Source: Hydrogenophilales bacterium 16-64-46 (lineage in GTDB: Bacteria > Pseudomonadota > Gammaproteobacteria > Burkholderiales > Thiobacillaceae). Taken from it: a DNA stretch of 64,000 nucleotides. Positions 43,039 to 50,619 of this stretch are shown piece after piece. Where the stretch lies: contig NCGY01000003.1 in NCBI GenBank assembly GCA_002281775.1, positions 238,696 to 302,695 on the forward strand, written 5' to 3'. Position numbers and translations under genes: made by a program. The notes beneath the pieces are model-generated. The model searched no databases and was not told where the DNA came from. It was given only the letters and a program-made list of their open reading frames with translations. Each line of letters starts with the position of its first letter. The first letter of the stretch is position 1.

Positions 43039-45489
43039 ATGAACAAGAAATCGTTCAGCGAAGACGACATCAGCGCCAAGTACATCACGCCAGCCGTCAT
43101 CAAGGCCGGCTGGGATGAAGCCACGCAGATTCGTCGCCAGGTGTACTTCACCAAGGGCCGCATCATCGTGCGCGGCAAGCTGGTTACGCGCGGCAAGGCC
43201 AAGCGCGCCGACTACGTCCTGTACTACCAGCACTTCCCCATCGCACTGATCGAGGCCAAGGACAACGCCCACGCGGTAGGCGACGGCATGCAGCAGGCGC
43301 TCGAATACGCCCATACGCTCGATATCCCTTTCGTTTTCTCCAGCAATGGCGATGGTTTCGTCTTTCACGACCGCACCGGTCAGAGCGAACAACTCGAAAC
43401 CACGCTTGCAATGGAAGCCTTCCCCAGCCCGGAAACACTCTGGGCGCAATATCGCACCTACAAGGAGCTAGCGCCTGCGCAGGAGAAGGTCGTCCTGCAG
43501 CCGTATTACGACGACGGCAGCGACAAGGAGCCGCGCTACTACCAGCGCAACGCCATCAATGCCACGGTGGAAGCCATCGCCAAGGGGCAGAACCGCATCC
43601 TGCTGGTGATGGCTACCGGCACCGGCAAAACCTACACCGCATTCCAGATCATCTGGCGGCTGTGGAAGGGTGGGCAGAAGAAGCGCATCCTGTATCTGGC
43701 CGACCGCAACGTGCTCATCGACCAGACCATGGTCAACGACTTCCGCCCCTTCGGCGCGGCCATGGCCAAGCTCAGCACTGGTACCAAAACCATCGAGCGC
43801 GCAGACGGCACCAGCACCGAGCTGCCGACAGCCATCGACAAGCACCGCCGCATTGATACGGCCTACGAAATCTATCTCGGGCTGTACCAAGCCATCACCG
43901 GCCCCGAAGAGAAACAAAAGCTGTTCCGCGAATTCTCGCCCGGCTTCTTCGACCTCATCGTCATCGACGAATGCCACCGTGGCAGCGCCTCTGCCGATTC
44001 GGCTTGGCGCGAAATCCTCGAATACTTTTCCGGCGCGACACAGATCGGCCTGACTGCCACACCCAAGGAAACCGAATACGCCTCCAACATCGATTACTTT
44101 GGCACGCCGGTTTACACCTATTCGCTCAAGCAGGGCATTCACGACGGCTTTCTTGCACCCTACAAGGTCATCAAGGTGCATCTGGATGTCGATGTCGAAG
44201 GCTACCGGCCTGAGAACGGCGCGGTGGACGAGCAGGGCAACGAGATCGAGGACCGCATCTACAACCAGAAAGACTTCGACCGCGTGCTGGTCATCGACGA
44301 GCGCACCCGGCGCGTCGCCAAGTGGGTGTCGGACTACCTCAAGCAAAGTGGCGACCGCTTCCAGAAAACCATCGTCTTCTGCGTGGACACCGAACACGCC
44401 GCCCGCATGCGCCAGGCGCTCATCAACGAAAACGCCGACCTCGCCCAGAAAAACAGCCGCTACGTCATGCGCATCACCGGCGACGATACCGACGGACAGG
44501 CTCAGCTCGGCAACTTCATCGATCCGGAATCCCCTTATCCCGTCATCGTCACCACCTCGCGCCTGCTCTCAACCGGTGTCGATGCGCAAACCTGCCGCCT
44601 CATCGTGCTGGATCGCGCCGTGGGTTCCATGACCGAGTTCAAGCAGATCGTCGGGCGCGGCACGCGGGTGCACGAAGACACGAAAAAGTATTACTTCACC
44701 CTGGTCGACTTCCGCAAAGCCACCAATCACTTTGCCGATCCCGATTTCGATGGTGACCCGGTGCAGATTTACGAACCGGGCGAAGCTGATTCCGTCACGC
44801 CGCCCGACGACCTGCCTCCGTCAGTTGATGCCGAAGACCCGATCCCGGCCGAGCCTGGCGAAGACGAAACCGTCATCGACCGGCCGGACATCACCCTGCC
44901 GCTCGTCGCTGAAGAGCCGCGCGGCAAGTACTACATCAAGGGCCAACCAGTAAGGGTGCTCACCGAGCGCATCGAATACCTCGACGAAAACGGCAAGCTC
45001 GTCACCGAATCGCTGCGCGACTACTCGCGCCGCGCCATTCGCAGCCACTACGCCAGTCTCGACCAGTTTCTCGCCCGCTGGAAATCCGCCGAGCGCAAGG
45101 AAGCCGTCATCGAGGAACTGGCCGAAGAGGGCCTGTTGCTCGACCCGCTGCTGGAAGAGGTCGGCAAGGACCTCGACCCCTTCGACCTCATCTGCCACAT
45201 CGCCTTTGACCAGCCGACGCTTACCCGCCGCGAACGCGCCAACAACGTGAAGAAGCGCGACGTGTTCACGAAGTACGGCCCGCAAGCCCGCACCGTGCTC
45301 GAAGCGCTGCTCGCCAAATACCAGGACGAAGGCATCGTCAGCGGGCTGGATAATGTCCATATCCTCGAAATCCCGCCCTTCAACGAAATGGGCACCCCCT
45401 TTCAACTCATCAAGCAATTCGGCACCAAAGCCAATTTCGAGAACGCCGTTCACGAACTGCAAGCCGCGCTGTATCAGGAAACCGCTTAA
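43039..45489 (+). CDS. hsdR: Type I restriction enzyme R subunit (EcoEI-like)
   Basis: An 816-residue motor-nuclease. The N-terminal nuclease core shows ADYVLYYQHFPIALIEAKDN, the usual D...ExK pattern. Helicase motifs follow: MATGTGKTYTAF (Walker A), VIDECHRGS (DEAH-like), LTATPKE, STGVDAQTCRLIVLDR and QIVGRGTRVHED. The C-terminal part fits the EcoEI-type R domain. It cleaves unmodified DNA at a distance after translocation, when joined to HsdM and HsdS. No clear ribosome site precedes the ATG. hsdM starts 3 bases after the stop. Confidence 0.95.
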   Translation: MNKKSFSEDDISAKYITPAVIKAGWDEATQIRRQVYFTKGRIIVRGKLVTRGKAKRADYVLYYQHFPIALIEAKDNAHAVGDGMQQALEYAHTLDIPFVFSSNGDGFVFHDRTGQSEQLETTLAMEAFPSPETLWAQYRTYKELAPAQEKVVLQPYYDDGSDKEPRYYQRNAINATVEAIAKGQNRILLVMATGTGKTYTAFQIIWRLWKGGQKKRILYLADRNVLIDQTMVNDFRPFGAAMAKLSTGTKTIERADGTSTELPTAIDKHRRIDTAYEIYLGLYQAITGPEEKQKLFREFSPGFFDLIVIDECHRGSASADSAWREILEYFSGATQIGLTATPKETEYASNIDYFGTPVYTYSLKQGIHDGFLAPYKVIKVHLDVDVEGYRPENGAVDEQGNEIEDRIYNQKDFDRVLVIDERTRRVAKWVSDYLKQSGDRFQKTIVFCVDTEHAARMRQALINENADLAQKNSRYVMRITGDDTDGQAQLGNFIDPESPYPVIVTTSRLLSTGVDAQTCRLIVLDRAVGSMTEFKQIVGRGTRVHEDTKKYYFTLVDFRKATNHFADPDFDGDPVQIYEPGEADSVTPPDDLPPSVDAEDPIPAEPGEDETVIDRPDITLPLVAEEPRGKYYIKGQPVRVLTERIEYLDENGKLVTESLRDYSRRAIRSHYASLDQFLARWKSAERKEAVIEELAEEGLLLDPLLEEVGKDLDPFDLICHIAFDQPTLTRRERANNVKKRDVFTKYGPQARTVLEALLAKYQDEGIVSGLDNVHILEIPPFNEMGTPFQLIKQFGTKANFENAVHELQAALYQETA

Positions 45490-45492
45490 CCC

Positions 45493-46950
45493 ATGTCAGC
45501 AAGAAATATCGTCAAGTCCATCCAGGACATCATGCGCCAGGATGTCGGCGTCGATGGCGATGCACAGCGCCTCTCCCAACTGTGCTGGATGTTTTTCCTC
45601 AAGATCATCGACGACCAGGACCAGCAGCTGGCCGTGATGCAGGACAACTACCGCTCGCCGATTCCGGAGAAATTCCAGTGGCGCACCTGGGCGGCCGATC
45701 CCGAAGGCATCACCGGCGATGCGCTGATGACCTTCATCAACACCGAGCTCTTCCCCGCGCTCAAGGAACTGCCCGCCACCGGCAAAAACGCCAACCGCGT
45801 CCGCGTGGTGCGGAGCGTGTTCGAGGACGCCTACAACTACATGAAGTCCGGCCAGCTGATGCGGCAGGTGGTCAACAAGATCAGCGGCGTGGATTTCAAC
45901 GATCTGGCCGAGCGCAAGCACTTCGGCGACATCTACGAGCAACTGCTCAACGATCTGCAAAGCGCCGGCAACGCGGGCGAGTACTACACCCCGCGCGCCA
46001 TCACCGCGTTCATGGTCGACCGCATCGATCCCAAACCCGGCGAAATCCTGTTCGACCCAAGCTGTGGCACCGGCGGCTTCCTCACTTGTTCCATCCGCCA
46101 CATGCGCGACCGCTATGTGAAAAAGGTGGAAGACGAACAGGCGCTGCAATCCGGCCTGCGCGCCGTGGAAAAGAAGCAGCTGCCGCACATGTTGTGCGTC
46201 ACCAATATGCTGCTGCATGGCATCGAAGACCCCAGCTTTGTGCGCCACGACAACACCCTGGCGCGGCCCTACATCAGCTACGTCGCAGCCGACCGGGTCG
46301 ACATCATCCTCACCAACCCGCCCTTTGGCGGGCGTGAGGAAGACGGCATCGAATCCAACTTCCCCGCCCACTTCCGCACCAAGGAAACCGCCGACCTCTT
46401 CCTCGCGCTCTTTATCCGTCTGCTCAGGCCCGGCGGCCGTGCCGCCATCGTGTTGCCGGACGGCTCCCTGTTCGGCGAGGGCGTGAAAACCCGGCTCAAG
46501 GAACACCTGCTGCAGGAATGCAATCTGCACACTATCGTGCGCCTGCCCAACAGTGTGTTCAAACCCTACGCCAGCATCGGCACCAACCTGTTGTTCTTCG
46601 AGAAAGGCGAGCCGACTCAGGATGTCTGGTTCTACGAGCATCAGGTGCCCGCTGGCCAGAAGGCCTACTCGATGACCCGGCCGATCAAGGTCGAGCACCT
46701 GAATGGCTGTGTCGACTGGTGGGGTGGGGAAGGGCGCGAGAACCGGCAGGAATCCGAACAGGCGTGGAAAGTCGGCATCGACGAAATCAAGGCCCGTAAC
46801 TTCAACCTTGACTTCAAGAACCCCCACACCGTCGCCGACGACCACGGCGATCCGCAGGAACTGTTGGCGCAACTGCAAGCCGCCGAGGCCCAGGCCGCCG
46901 CGCTGCGTGACCAATTGAAAGGCATCCTCGCCGAGGCGCTGCTGCGATGA
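45493..46950 (+). CDS. hsdM: Type I modification methyltransferase M subunit
   Basis: A 485-residue N6-adenine methyltransferase. The N-terminal helical domain is followed by SAM motif I (FDPSCGTGGFL) and the catalytic motif NPPFGGRE; GEYYTPRAITAFMV precedes motif I, as is typical for HsdM. Two copies bind one HsdS. A C-terminal coiled coil (LLAQLQAAEAQAAALRDQL) probably packs on the HsdS helices. The last 4 bases overlap hsdS (ATGA). Confidence 0.96.
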   Translation: MSARNIVKSIQDIMRQDVGVDGDAQRLSQLCWMFFLKIIDDQDQQLAVMQDNYRSPIPEKFQWRTWAADPEGITGDALMTFINTELFPALKELPATGKNANRVRVVRSVFEDAYNYMKSGQLMRQVVNKISGVDFNDLAERKHFGDIYEQLLNDLQSAGNAGEYYTPRAITAFMVDRIDPKPGEILFDPSCGTGGFLTCSIRHMRDRYVKKVEDEQALQSGLRAVEKKQLPHMLCVTNMLLHGIEDPSFVRHDNTLARPYISYVAADRVDIILTNPPFGGREEDGIESNFPAHFRTKETADLFLALFIRLLRPGGRAAIVLPDGSLFGEGVKTRLKEHLLQECNLHTIVRLPNSVFKPYASIGTNLLFFEKGEPTQDVWFYEHQVPAGQKAYSMTRPIKVEHLNGCVDWWGGEGRENRQESEQAWKVGIDEIKARNFNLDFKNPHTVADDHGDPQELLAQLQAAEAQAAALRDQLKGILAEALLR

Positions 46951-48584
46951 ATCCGGCGCAACTGCTGGAACACTTCGACCGCATCAGCGAAGCGCCGGAC
47001 GCGGTGGCACGGCTGCGTCGGTTCATTCTCGATCTGGCGGTGTGCGGCAAGTTGCTGGAACACTCTGCCAATTGGTACGAAATAACACTTGGTGAAATTG
47101 GCGAATGGGGGAGTGGTGGCACACCTAGCAAAAGCCACACGGAATACTACGGCGGTGATATTCCTTGGCTTGTAATTGGCGATTTGAATGAAGGGCTTAT
47201 CACCTGCGCTGAGACATATATCACTGAGATTGGTCTCAAAAACTCATCAGCAAAGATGGTTGAGCCGGGAACAGTCCTCATCGCTATGTATGGGTCAATA
47301 GGCAAACTTGGGATAGCAGGTATTCGATGTGCGACCAATCAAGCTATCGCTTTCTGTGTCCCTGATTTAGCAAAAGTCAGTCGTGAGTTTTTGGTGGTCG
47401 TTCTTAAAAGTCTTCGTGAGGAATTGCTTGAAAAAGGCCATGGTGTAGCGCAGCAAAACATCAGTCAGAAAATCCTAAAGGCGCACCCGGTAAAACTCCC
47501 GCCCCTCGCCGAACAACACCGCATCGTTGCCAAGGTCGATGAACTGATGGCGCTGTGCGACCAGTTGGAGGCGGCGAATAACGAGCGCGAGGCGCGGCGC
47601 GACCGGCTGGTGGCGGCCAGCCTGCACCGCATCGGCACCGCCCCCGCCGCTGCAGACGAGGCCGCAACGGAAGCCCAAAGAGCCACCCCCTTGCGCGATG
47701 CTGCCCGCTTTCACCTCGACCACCTCCCGCGCCTCACCACCCGCCCCGAACACATCAAGCAACTGCGCCAAACCATCCTCAACCTCGCCGTCCGCGGCCG
47801 CCTCGTTCCCCAAGACCCCAGCGACGAACCGGCAGGGGAACTGCTCGCGCGAAAAGCGTGCCTCCCTAGCGGGTACAAACGCCGGAGGAAGATTCTCAAA
47901 GAAATATCAGTTGACGCACCCGTGAGTCTGTTTCCGGCTATTCCATTGACTTGGAAGTACGCAGATATCCAGTCTCTCTACGATCTAAACGTGATCATTG
48001 ACTACGCTGATGGTAACCACGGTGCCCTATATCCGCGCAGCAATGAATTTGGAGACGACGGTGTTACTTTTGTCACCGCGAAGGACTTGATTGATGGTCG
48101 CGTAATATGGAAATCCTGTGCAAAACTTAATGAAGAGCGTGCCAATCAGCTTCCAAAGGGCTGGGCGCAGGGTGGCGACGTACTACTCACCCATAACGCT
48201 ACTGTTGGTCGAGTTGCGCGCATTGAGGCCAATGTCGGTCGGTTCTTACTTGGCACTTCAGTCACTTTTTACCGGCTGAACCGAACGGTCCTTGAGTCCG
48301 ACTTCTTTTACTACTTGCTCAAAAGTTCCATGTGGCAGGGCCAACTCGAAGCAATCATGGCTCAGACCACCCGTAATCAGGTGAGCATTCAAAAGCAAGC
48401 ATTCTTTCGCGTTGTCGTTCCACCCCTCGCCGAACAACACCGCATCGTCGCCAAGGTCGATGAGCTGATGGCTCTGTGCGACCAGCTCGAAGCCCAGCTT
48501 TCGACCTCCCAGACCGACAGCCGCCGCCTGCTCGAAGCTGTGCTGCACGAGGCGCTGGCCCCAGCCTTGGAGAAAGCCGCATGA
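46947..48584 (+). CDS. hsdS: Type I specificity S subunit
   Basis: A 545-residue specificity subunit with two target recognition domains (about residues 45-180 and 310-485), each followed by a near-identical conserved helix containing EQHRIVAKVDELMALCDQ (about residues 190 and 495). The recognition domains are visibly AT-richer than the rest of the operon, as expected if they were exchanged by recombination. The two helices form the spacer that sets the distance between half-sites. It overlaps hsdM and the HipA-like gene by 4 bases each. Confidence 0.95.
   Translation: MNPAQLLEHFDRISEAPDAVARLRRFILDLAVCGKLLEHSANWYEITLGEIGEWGSGGTPSKSHTEYYGGDIPWLVIGDLNEGLITCAETYITEIGLKNSSAKMVEPGTVLIAMYGSIGKLGIAGIRCATNQAIAFCVPDLAKVSREFLVVVLKSLREELLEKGHGVAQQNISQKILKAHPVKLPPLAEQHRIVAKVDELMALCDQLEAANNEREARRDRLVAASLHRIGTAPAAADEAATEAQRATPLRDAARFHLDHLPRLTTRPEHIKQLRQTILNLAVRGRLVPQDPSDEPAGELLARKACLPSGYKRRRKILKEISVDAPVSLFPAIPLTWKYADIQSLYDLNVIIDYADGNHGALYPRSNEFGDDGVTFVTAKDLIDGRVIWKSCAKLNEERANQLPKGWAQGGDVLLTHNATVGRVARIEANVGRFLLGTSVTFYRLNRTVLESDFFYYLLKSSMWQGQLEAIMAQTTRNQVSIQKQAFFRVVVPPLAEQHRIVAKVDELMALCDQLEAQLSTSQTDSRRLLEAVLHEALAPALEKAA
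47502..47572 (+). repeat. Direct repeat in hsdS, copy 1
   Basis: 71 bases encoding the first conserved helix; about 65 match the copy at 48423-48493. The pair brackets the second recognition domain. Confidence 0.88.
48423..48493 (+). repeat. Direct repeat in hsdS, copy 2
   Basis: Second copy of the 71-base conserved-helix sequence, in the same orientation and 921 bases from the first, close to the 3' end of hsdS. Confidence 0.88.
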
Positions 48585-49321
48585 GCCTGACTGTCGTCGA
48601 AGTGCTCGACCGTTCCGTGCAGGGCATCACGAAGCCTTATGTTTGCCGCTGCGATGATGGCGAGGTGTATTTCGTGAAAGGCCGATCCGCGACGCGGCCG
48701 GGACTGATCGCCGAATGGCTGTGCGCCCGGCTGGCGTCACAGTTCGGTTTGCCGATTGCCCCCTATGCGATTGCGACCGTACCAAACGAGTTGATCGAGG
48801 CCGACCTGACCGGCTGGCTGCGTGACCTGGGTGCCGGAGAGGTGTTTGCCTCGCAACGGGTCAATGCGGTTGAGTTGTCGGATGCACATCGCGATCTGGT
48901 GCCGCAGGCACTGCGCCGGGATGTGGTCGCGTTCGACTGGTGGGTACGCAATGGCGACCGCAATATGACGGCGATGGGTGGAAACCCCAATCTGCTGTGG
49001 AATCCGGCGGATGGGGGTTCGCTGGTGGTGATCGACCACAATCTGGCCTTCGACCCGGCTTTTTCGGAGAAAGACTTTCTCAAGCTGCATGTATTTGCCG
49101 ACGATATTCCGGCCATGTTCAGCGACTTTCTCGTCCGGGAGGCCTACACAGCCCGCTTTGCGGCAGCGCTCGGCATATGGACTGAAGCCTGCGATAATCT
49201 TCCCGAGTCTTGGGGGTTTGTCGATCCCGAACAAACCATTCCAGCTGGATTCTCGCTGGCTGAGGCCAAGGGTCTACTGGACCGGGCGCTTAACGATATT
49301 TTCTGGCAGTTGCCGACATGA
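48581..49321 (+). CDS. HipA-like kinase family protein
   Basis: A 246-residue protein of the short HipA-like (HipA_2) group. It has a putative ATP-contacting lysine in VYFVKGRS (Lys33), a catalytic loop FDWWVRNGDRN (Asp119, Asp126, Asn128) with NLLW following, and a metal-binding Asp in VVIDHNLAFD (Asp152, Asp158). HipA proper is a 440-residue Ser/Thr kinase toxin; the N-terminal domain is missing here and no HipB-like antitoxin is adjacent. Its ATG overlaps the hsdS stop, and its stop overlaps the DUF3037 start, so it is translated with the restriction operon. Substrate unknown. Confidence 0.82.
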   Translation: MSLTVVEVLDRSVQGITKPYVCRCDDGEVYFVKGRSATRPGLIAEWLCARLASQFGLPIAPYAIATVPNELIEADLTGWLRDLGAGEVFASQRVNAVELSDAHRDLVPQALRRDVVAFDWWVRNGDRNMTAMGGNPNLLWNPADGGSLVVIDHNLAFDPAFSEKDFLKLHVFADDIPAMFSDFLVREAYTARFAAALGIWTEACDNLPESWGFVDPEQTIPAGFSLAEAKGLLDRALNDIFWQLPT

Positions 49322-50151
49322 ATACCGCTTGCCATTACGCCATTGTTCGCTTTATGCCTTTCGTCGAGACGGGGGAGTTCGCCAACGTCGGCGTGGTCAT
49401 GTTCGCCCCCAATGCGCGCTACTTCGGCTTCAAGCTGCTGGGTAACCGCTATGCGCGGGTGACGAATTTCTTCGAGCAAATGGATGCCAAGGTTTTCCGG
49501 GCATCCATGGGAACTTTCCGCGAAGAGTTGCAGCGCATCGACGGCATGCTCAAGCAGATGGGCACCGACCGACGCTTGAAGACGCTGGATCGGGATGGGG
49601 CCGTGCGTTTGTGGGGCGAGATCATCAAACCCCGCGAAACCATGCTGCGCTTCAGCGAGTCGCGCGTGGTGCTGGCCGAAGAGCCCCGTGCCAAGATGCT
49701 GGCGCTGTTCGAATATTACGTTGAGCGTAATTTTGTAAACCGCGAGTATCAAGAGCAGGCTCTGGAGCGCGGGGTGCGCGGCTGGCTGCGCGACGCAAAA
49801 CTGCTGAATCAGTTTCATGCTGGTCGTGTAGGCAACGATGAGTACCACGCGCAGTTTCCCTTCGTCGCCGGGCCAGACGACAGGCCGGAAAAGATCATCA
49901 AGCCGCTCAATCTGGATTACGCAGAAGCATCCAAGATTATCGACCATGGCGGTCAATGGGTTGTGCGGGTTAATGCGCTGAAAAAACGCCACTTACTGCC
50001 GGAGAAGGTTCTGTTCGCGGTTAATGGTCCCGATGATTTCACCGCGCGTGGCAAGGCGCGTCGTGAAGTGGTGGATGAATTGGAAGATGCGGGCGTGATT
50101 GTTGCGCCGTTCAATCAAACCCGAGTGGTTATCGATTTCGCGAAGCGATAA
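49318..50151 (+). CDS. DUF3037 family protein
   Basis: A 277-residue soluble protein. The N-terminal DUF3037 core is clear (HYAIVRFMPFVETGEFANVGVVMFAPNARYFGFKLL). The rest is charged and has no motif I can name. DUF3037 genes are commonly found next to short HipA-like kinases, so it is a candidate partner, antitoxin or substrate. It overlaps the kinase gene by 4 bases and ends the island operon. Confidence 0.83.
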   Translation: MNTACHYAIVRFMPFVETGEFANVGVVMFAPNARYFGFKLLGNRYARVTNFFEQMDAKVFRASMGTFREELQRIDGMLKQMGTDRRLKTLDRDGAVRLWGEIIKPRETMLRFSESRVVLAEEPRAKMLALFEYYVERNFVNREYQEQALERGVRGWLRDAKLLNQFHAGRVGNDEYHAQFPFVAGPDDRPEKIIKPLNLDYAEASKIIDHGGQWVVRVNALKKRHLLPEKVLFAVNGPDDFTARGKARREVVDELEDAGVIVAPFNQTRVVIDFAKR

Positions 50152-50172
50152 CACAATCCTGTAATTCGCCGG

Positions 50173-50208
50173 TGATGTATTCACGATTCGCGGGTAGCGA
50201 ATACATCA
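50173..50208. repeat. Inverted repeat after the DUF3037 gene
   Basis: TGATGTATTC and GAATACATCA, perfect 10 bp arms, 21 bp after the stop. An inner TTCGC/GCGAA pairing competes with the outer one. No T run follows on the plus strand. Confidence 0.6.
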
Positions 50209-50337
50209 AAAACCAATTCTTTATCGCTGAATCTGCCGGGCCGTGCGCCACCGATGCCGGTCTTGCGGCGCGGTTGACACGGCTGTTGAACGCGCCTGTG
50301 CGAGCCGATGTGGCACACCGCTCCCACCGCCGGCACT

Positions 50338-50394
50338 AACGGTCATGGCGATTCGCCGCCCCAGATCATGAAACAGCGAATCGCCATGACCGTT
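50338..50394. repeat. Long perfect inverted repeat
   Basis: AACGGTCATGGCGATTCGC at 50338-50356 is repeated exactly in reverse complement at 50376-50394, with a 19-base loop. The arms flank no gene. They could be a cruciform site, a recombination site or the ends of a collapsed element. The 50209-50337 stretch holds nothing I recognise. Confidence 0.85.
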
Positions 50395-50395
50395 T

Positions 50396-50430
50396 CCCTC
50401 ACCCCGACCCTCTCCCAGAGGGCGAGGGAG
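50396..50430. repeat. REP-like intergenic repeat
   Basis: CCCTCACCCCGACCCTCTCC followed by CAGAGGGCGAGGG is the type of imperfect G+C-rich palindrome scattered as REP sequence in many proteobacterial genomes. It abuts the long inverted repeat. Confidence 0.65.
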
Positions 50431-50463
50431 ACGCAGTCAACGCTGCGCGTTGTTTCACGTTAA

Positions 50464-50598
50464 CCTAGAAACGGCAGTTGGACGCGCCGGCGTGCCAGCG
50501 GGTGCGTAGCGGTCTCACGGTGAGCGTGATCGAAGCACAGAAGCGCGTATTCATGTGGCTCTCACGAGGGTGATAAGCGGTCAACTGCGGTTTCTGGG
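50464..50598. mobile_element. Short MITE-like element, copy 1 (135 bp)
   Basis: Ends are CCTAGAAACGGCAGTTGGAC on the left and, in reverse complement, CCCAGAAACCGCAGTTGACC on the right. TTAA flanks both ends, a possible target duplication. The interior matches the reverse complement of 60211-60443 but lacks about 96 bases present there. There is no reading frame for a transposase. It ends 21 bp before the mnmC start. Confidence 0.75.
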
Positions 50599-50619
50599 TT
50601 AAAGGAAAGGTAGTTGTGC

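Noticed and set aside
42249..43449. Minus-strand frames over the methyltransferase remnant and hsdR start
   Set aside because: No recognisable motifs and fully antisense to hsdR and the remnant.
50173..50208. Terminator for the hsd/HipA/DUF3037 operon
   Set aside because: The hairpin has AT-rich competing stems and is followed by A, not T, on the plus strand.
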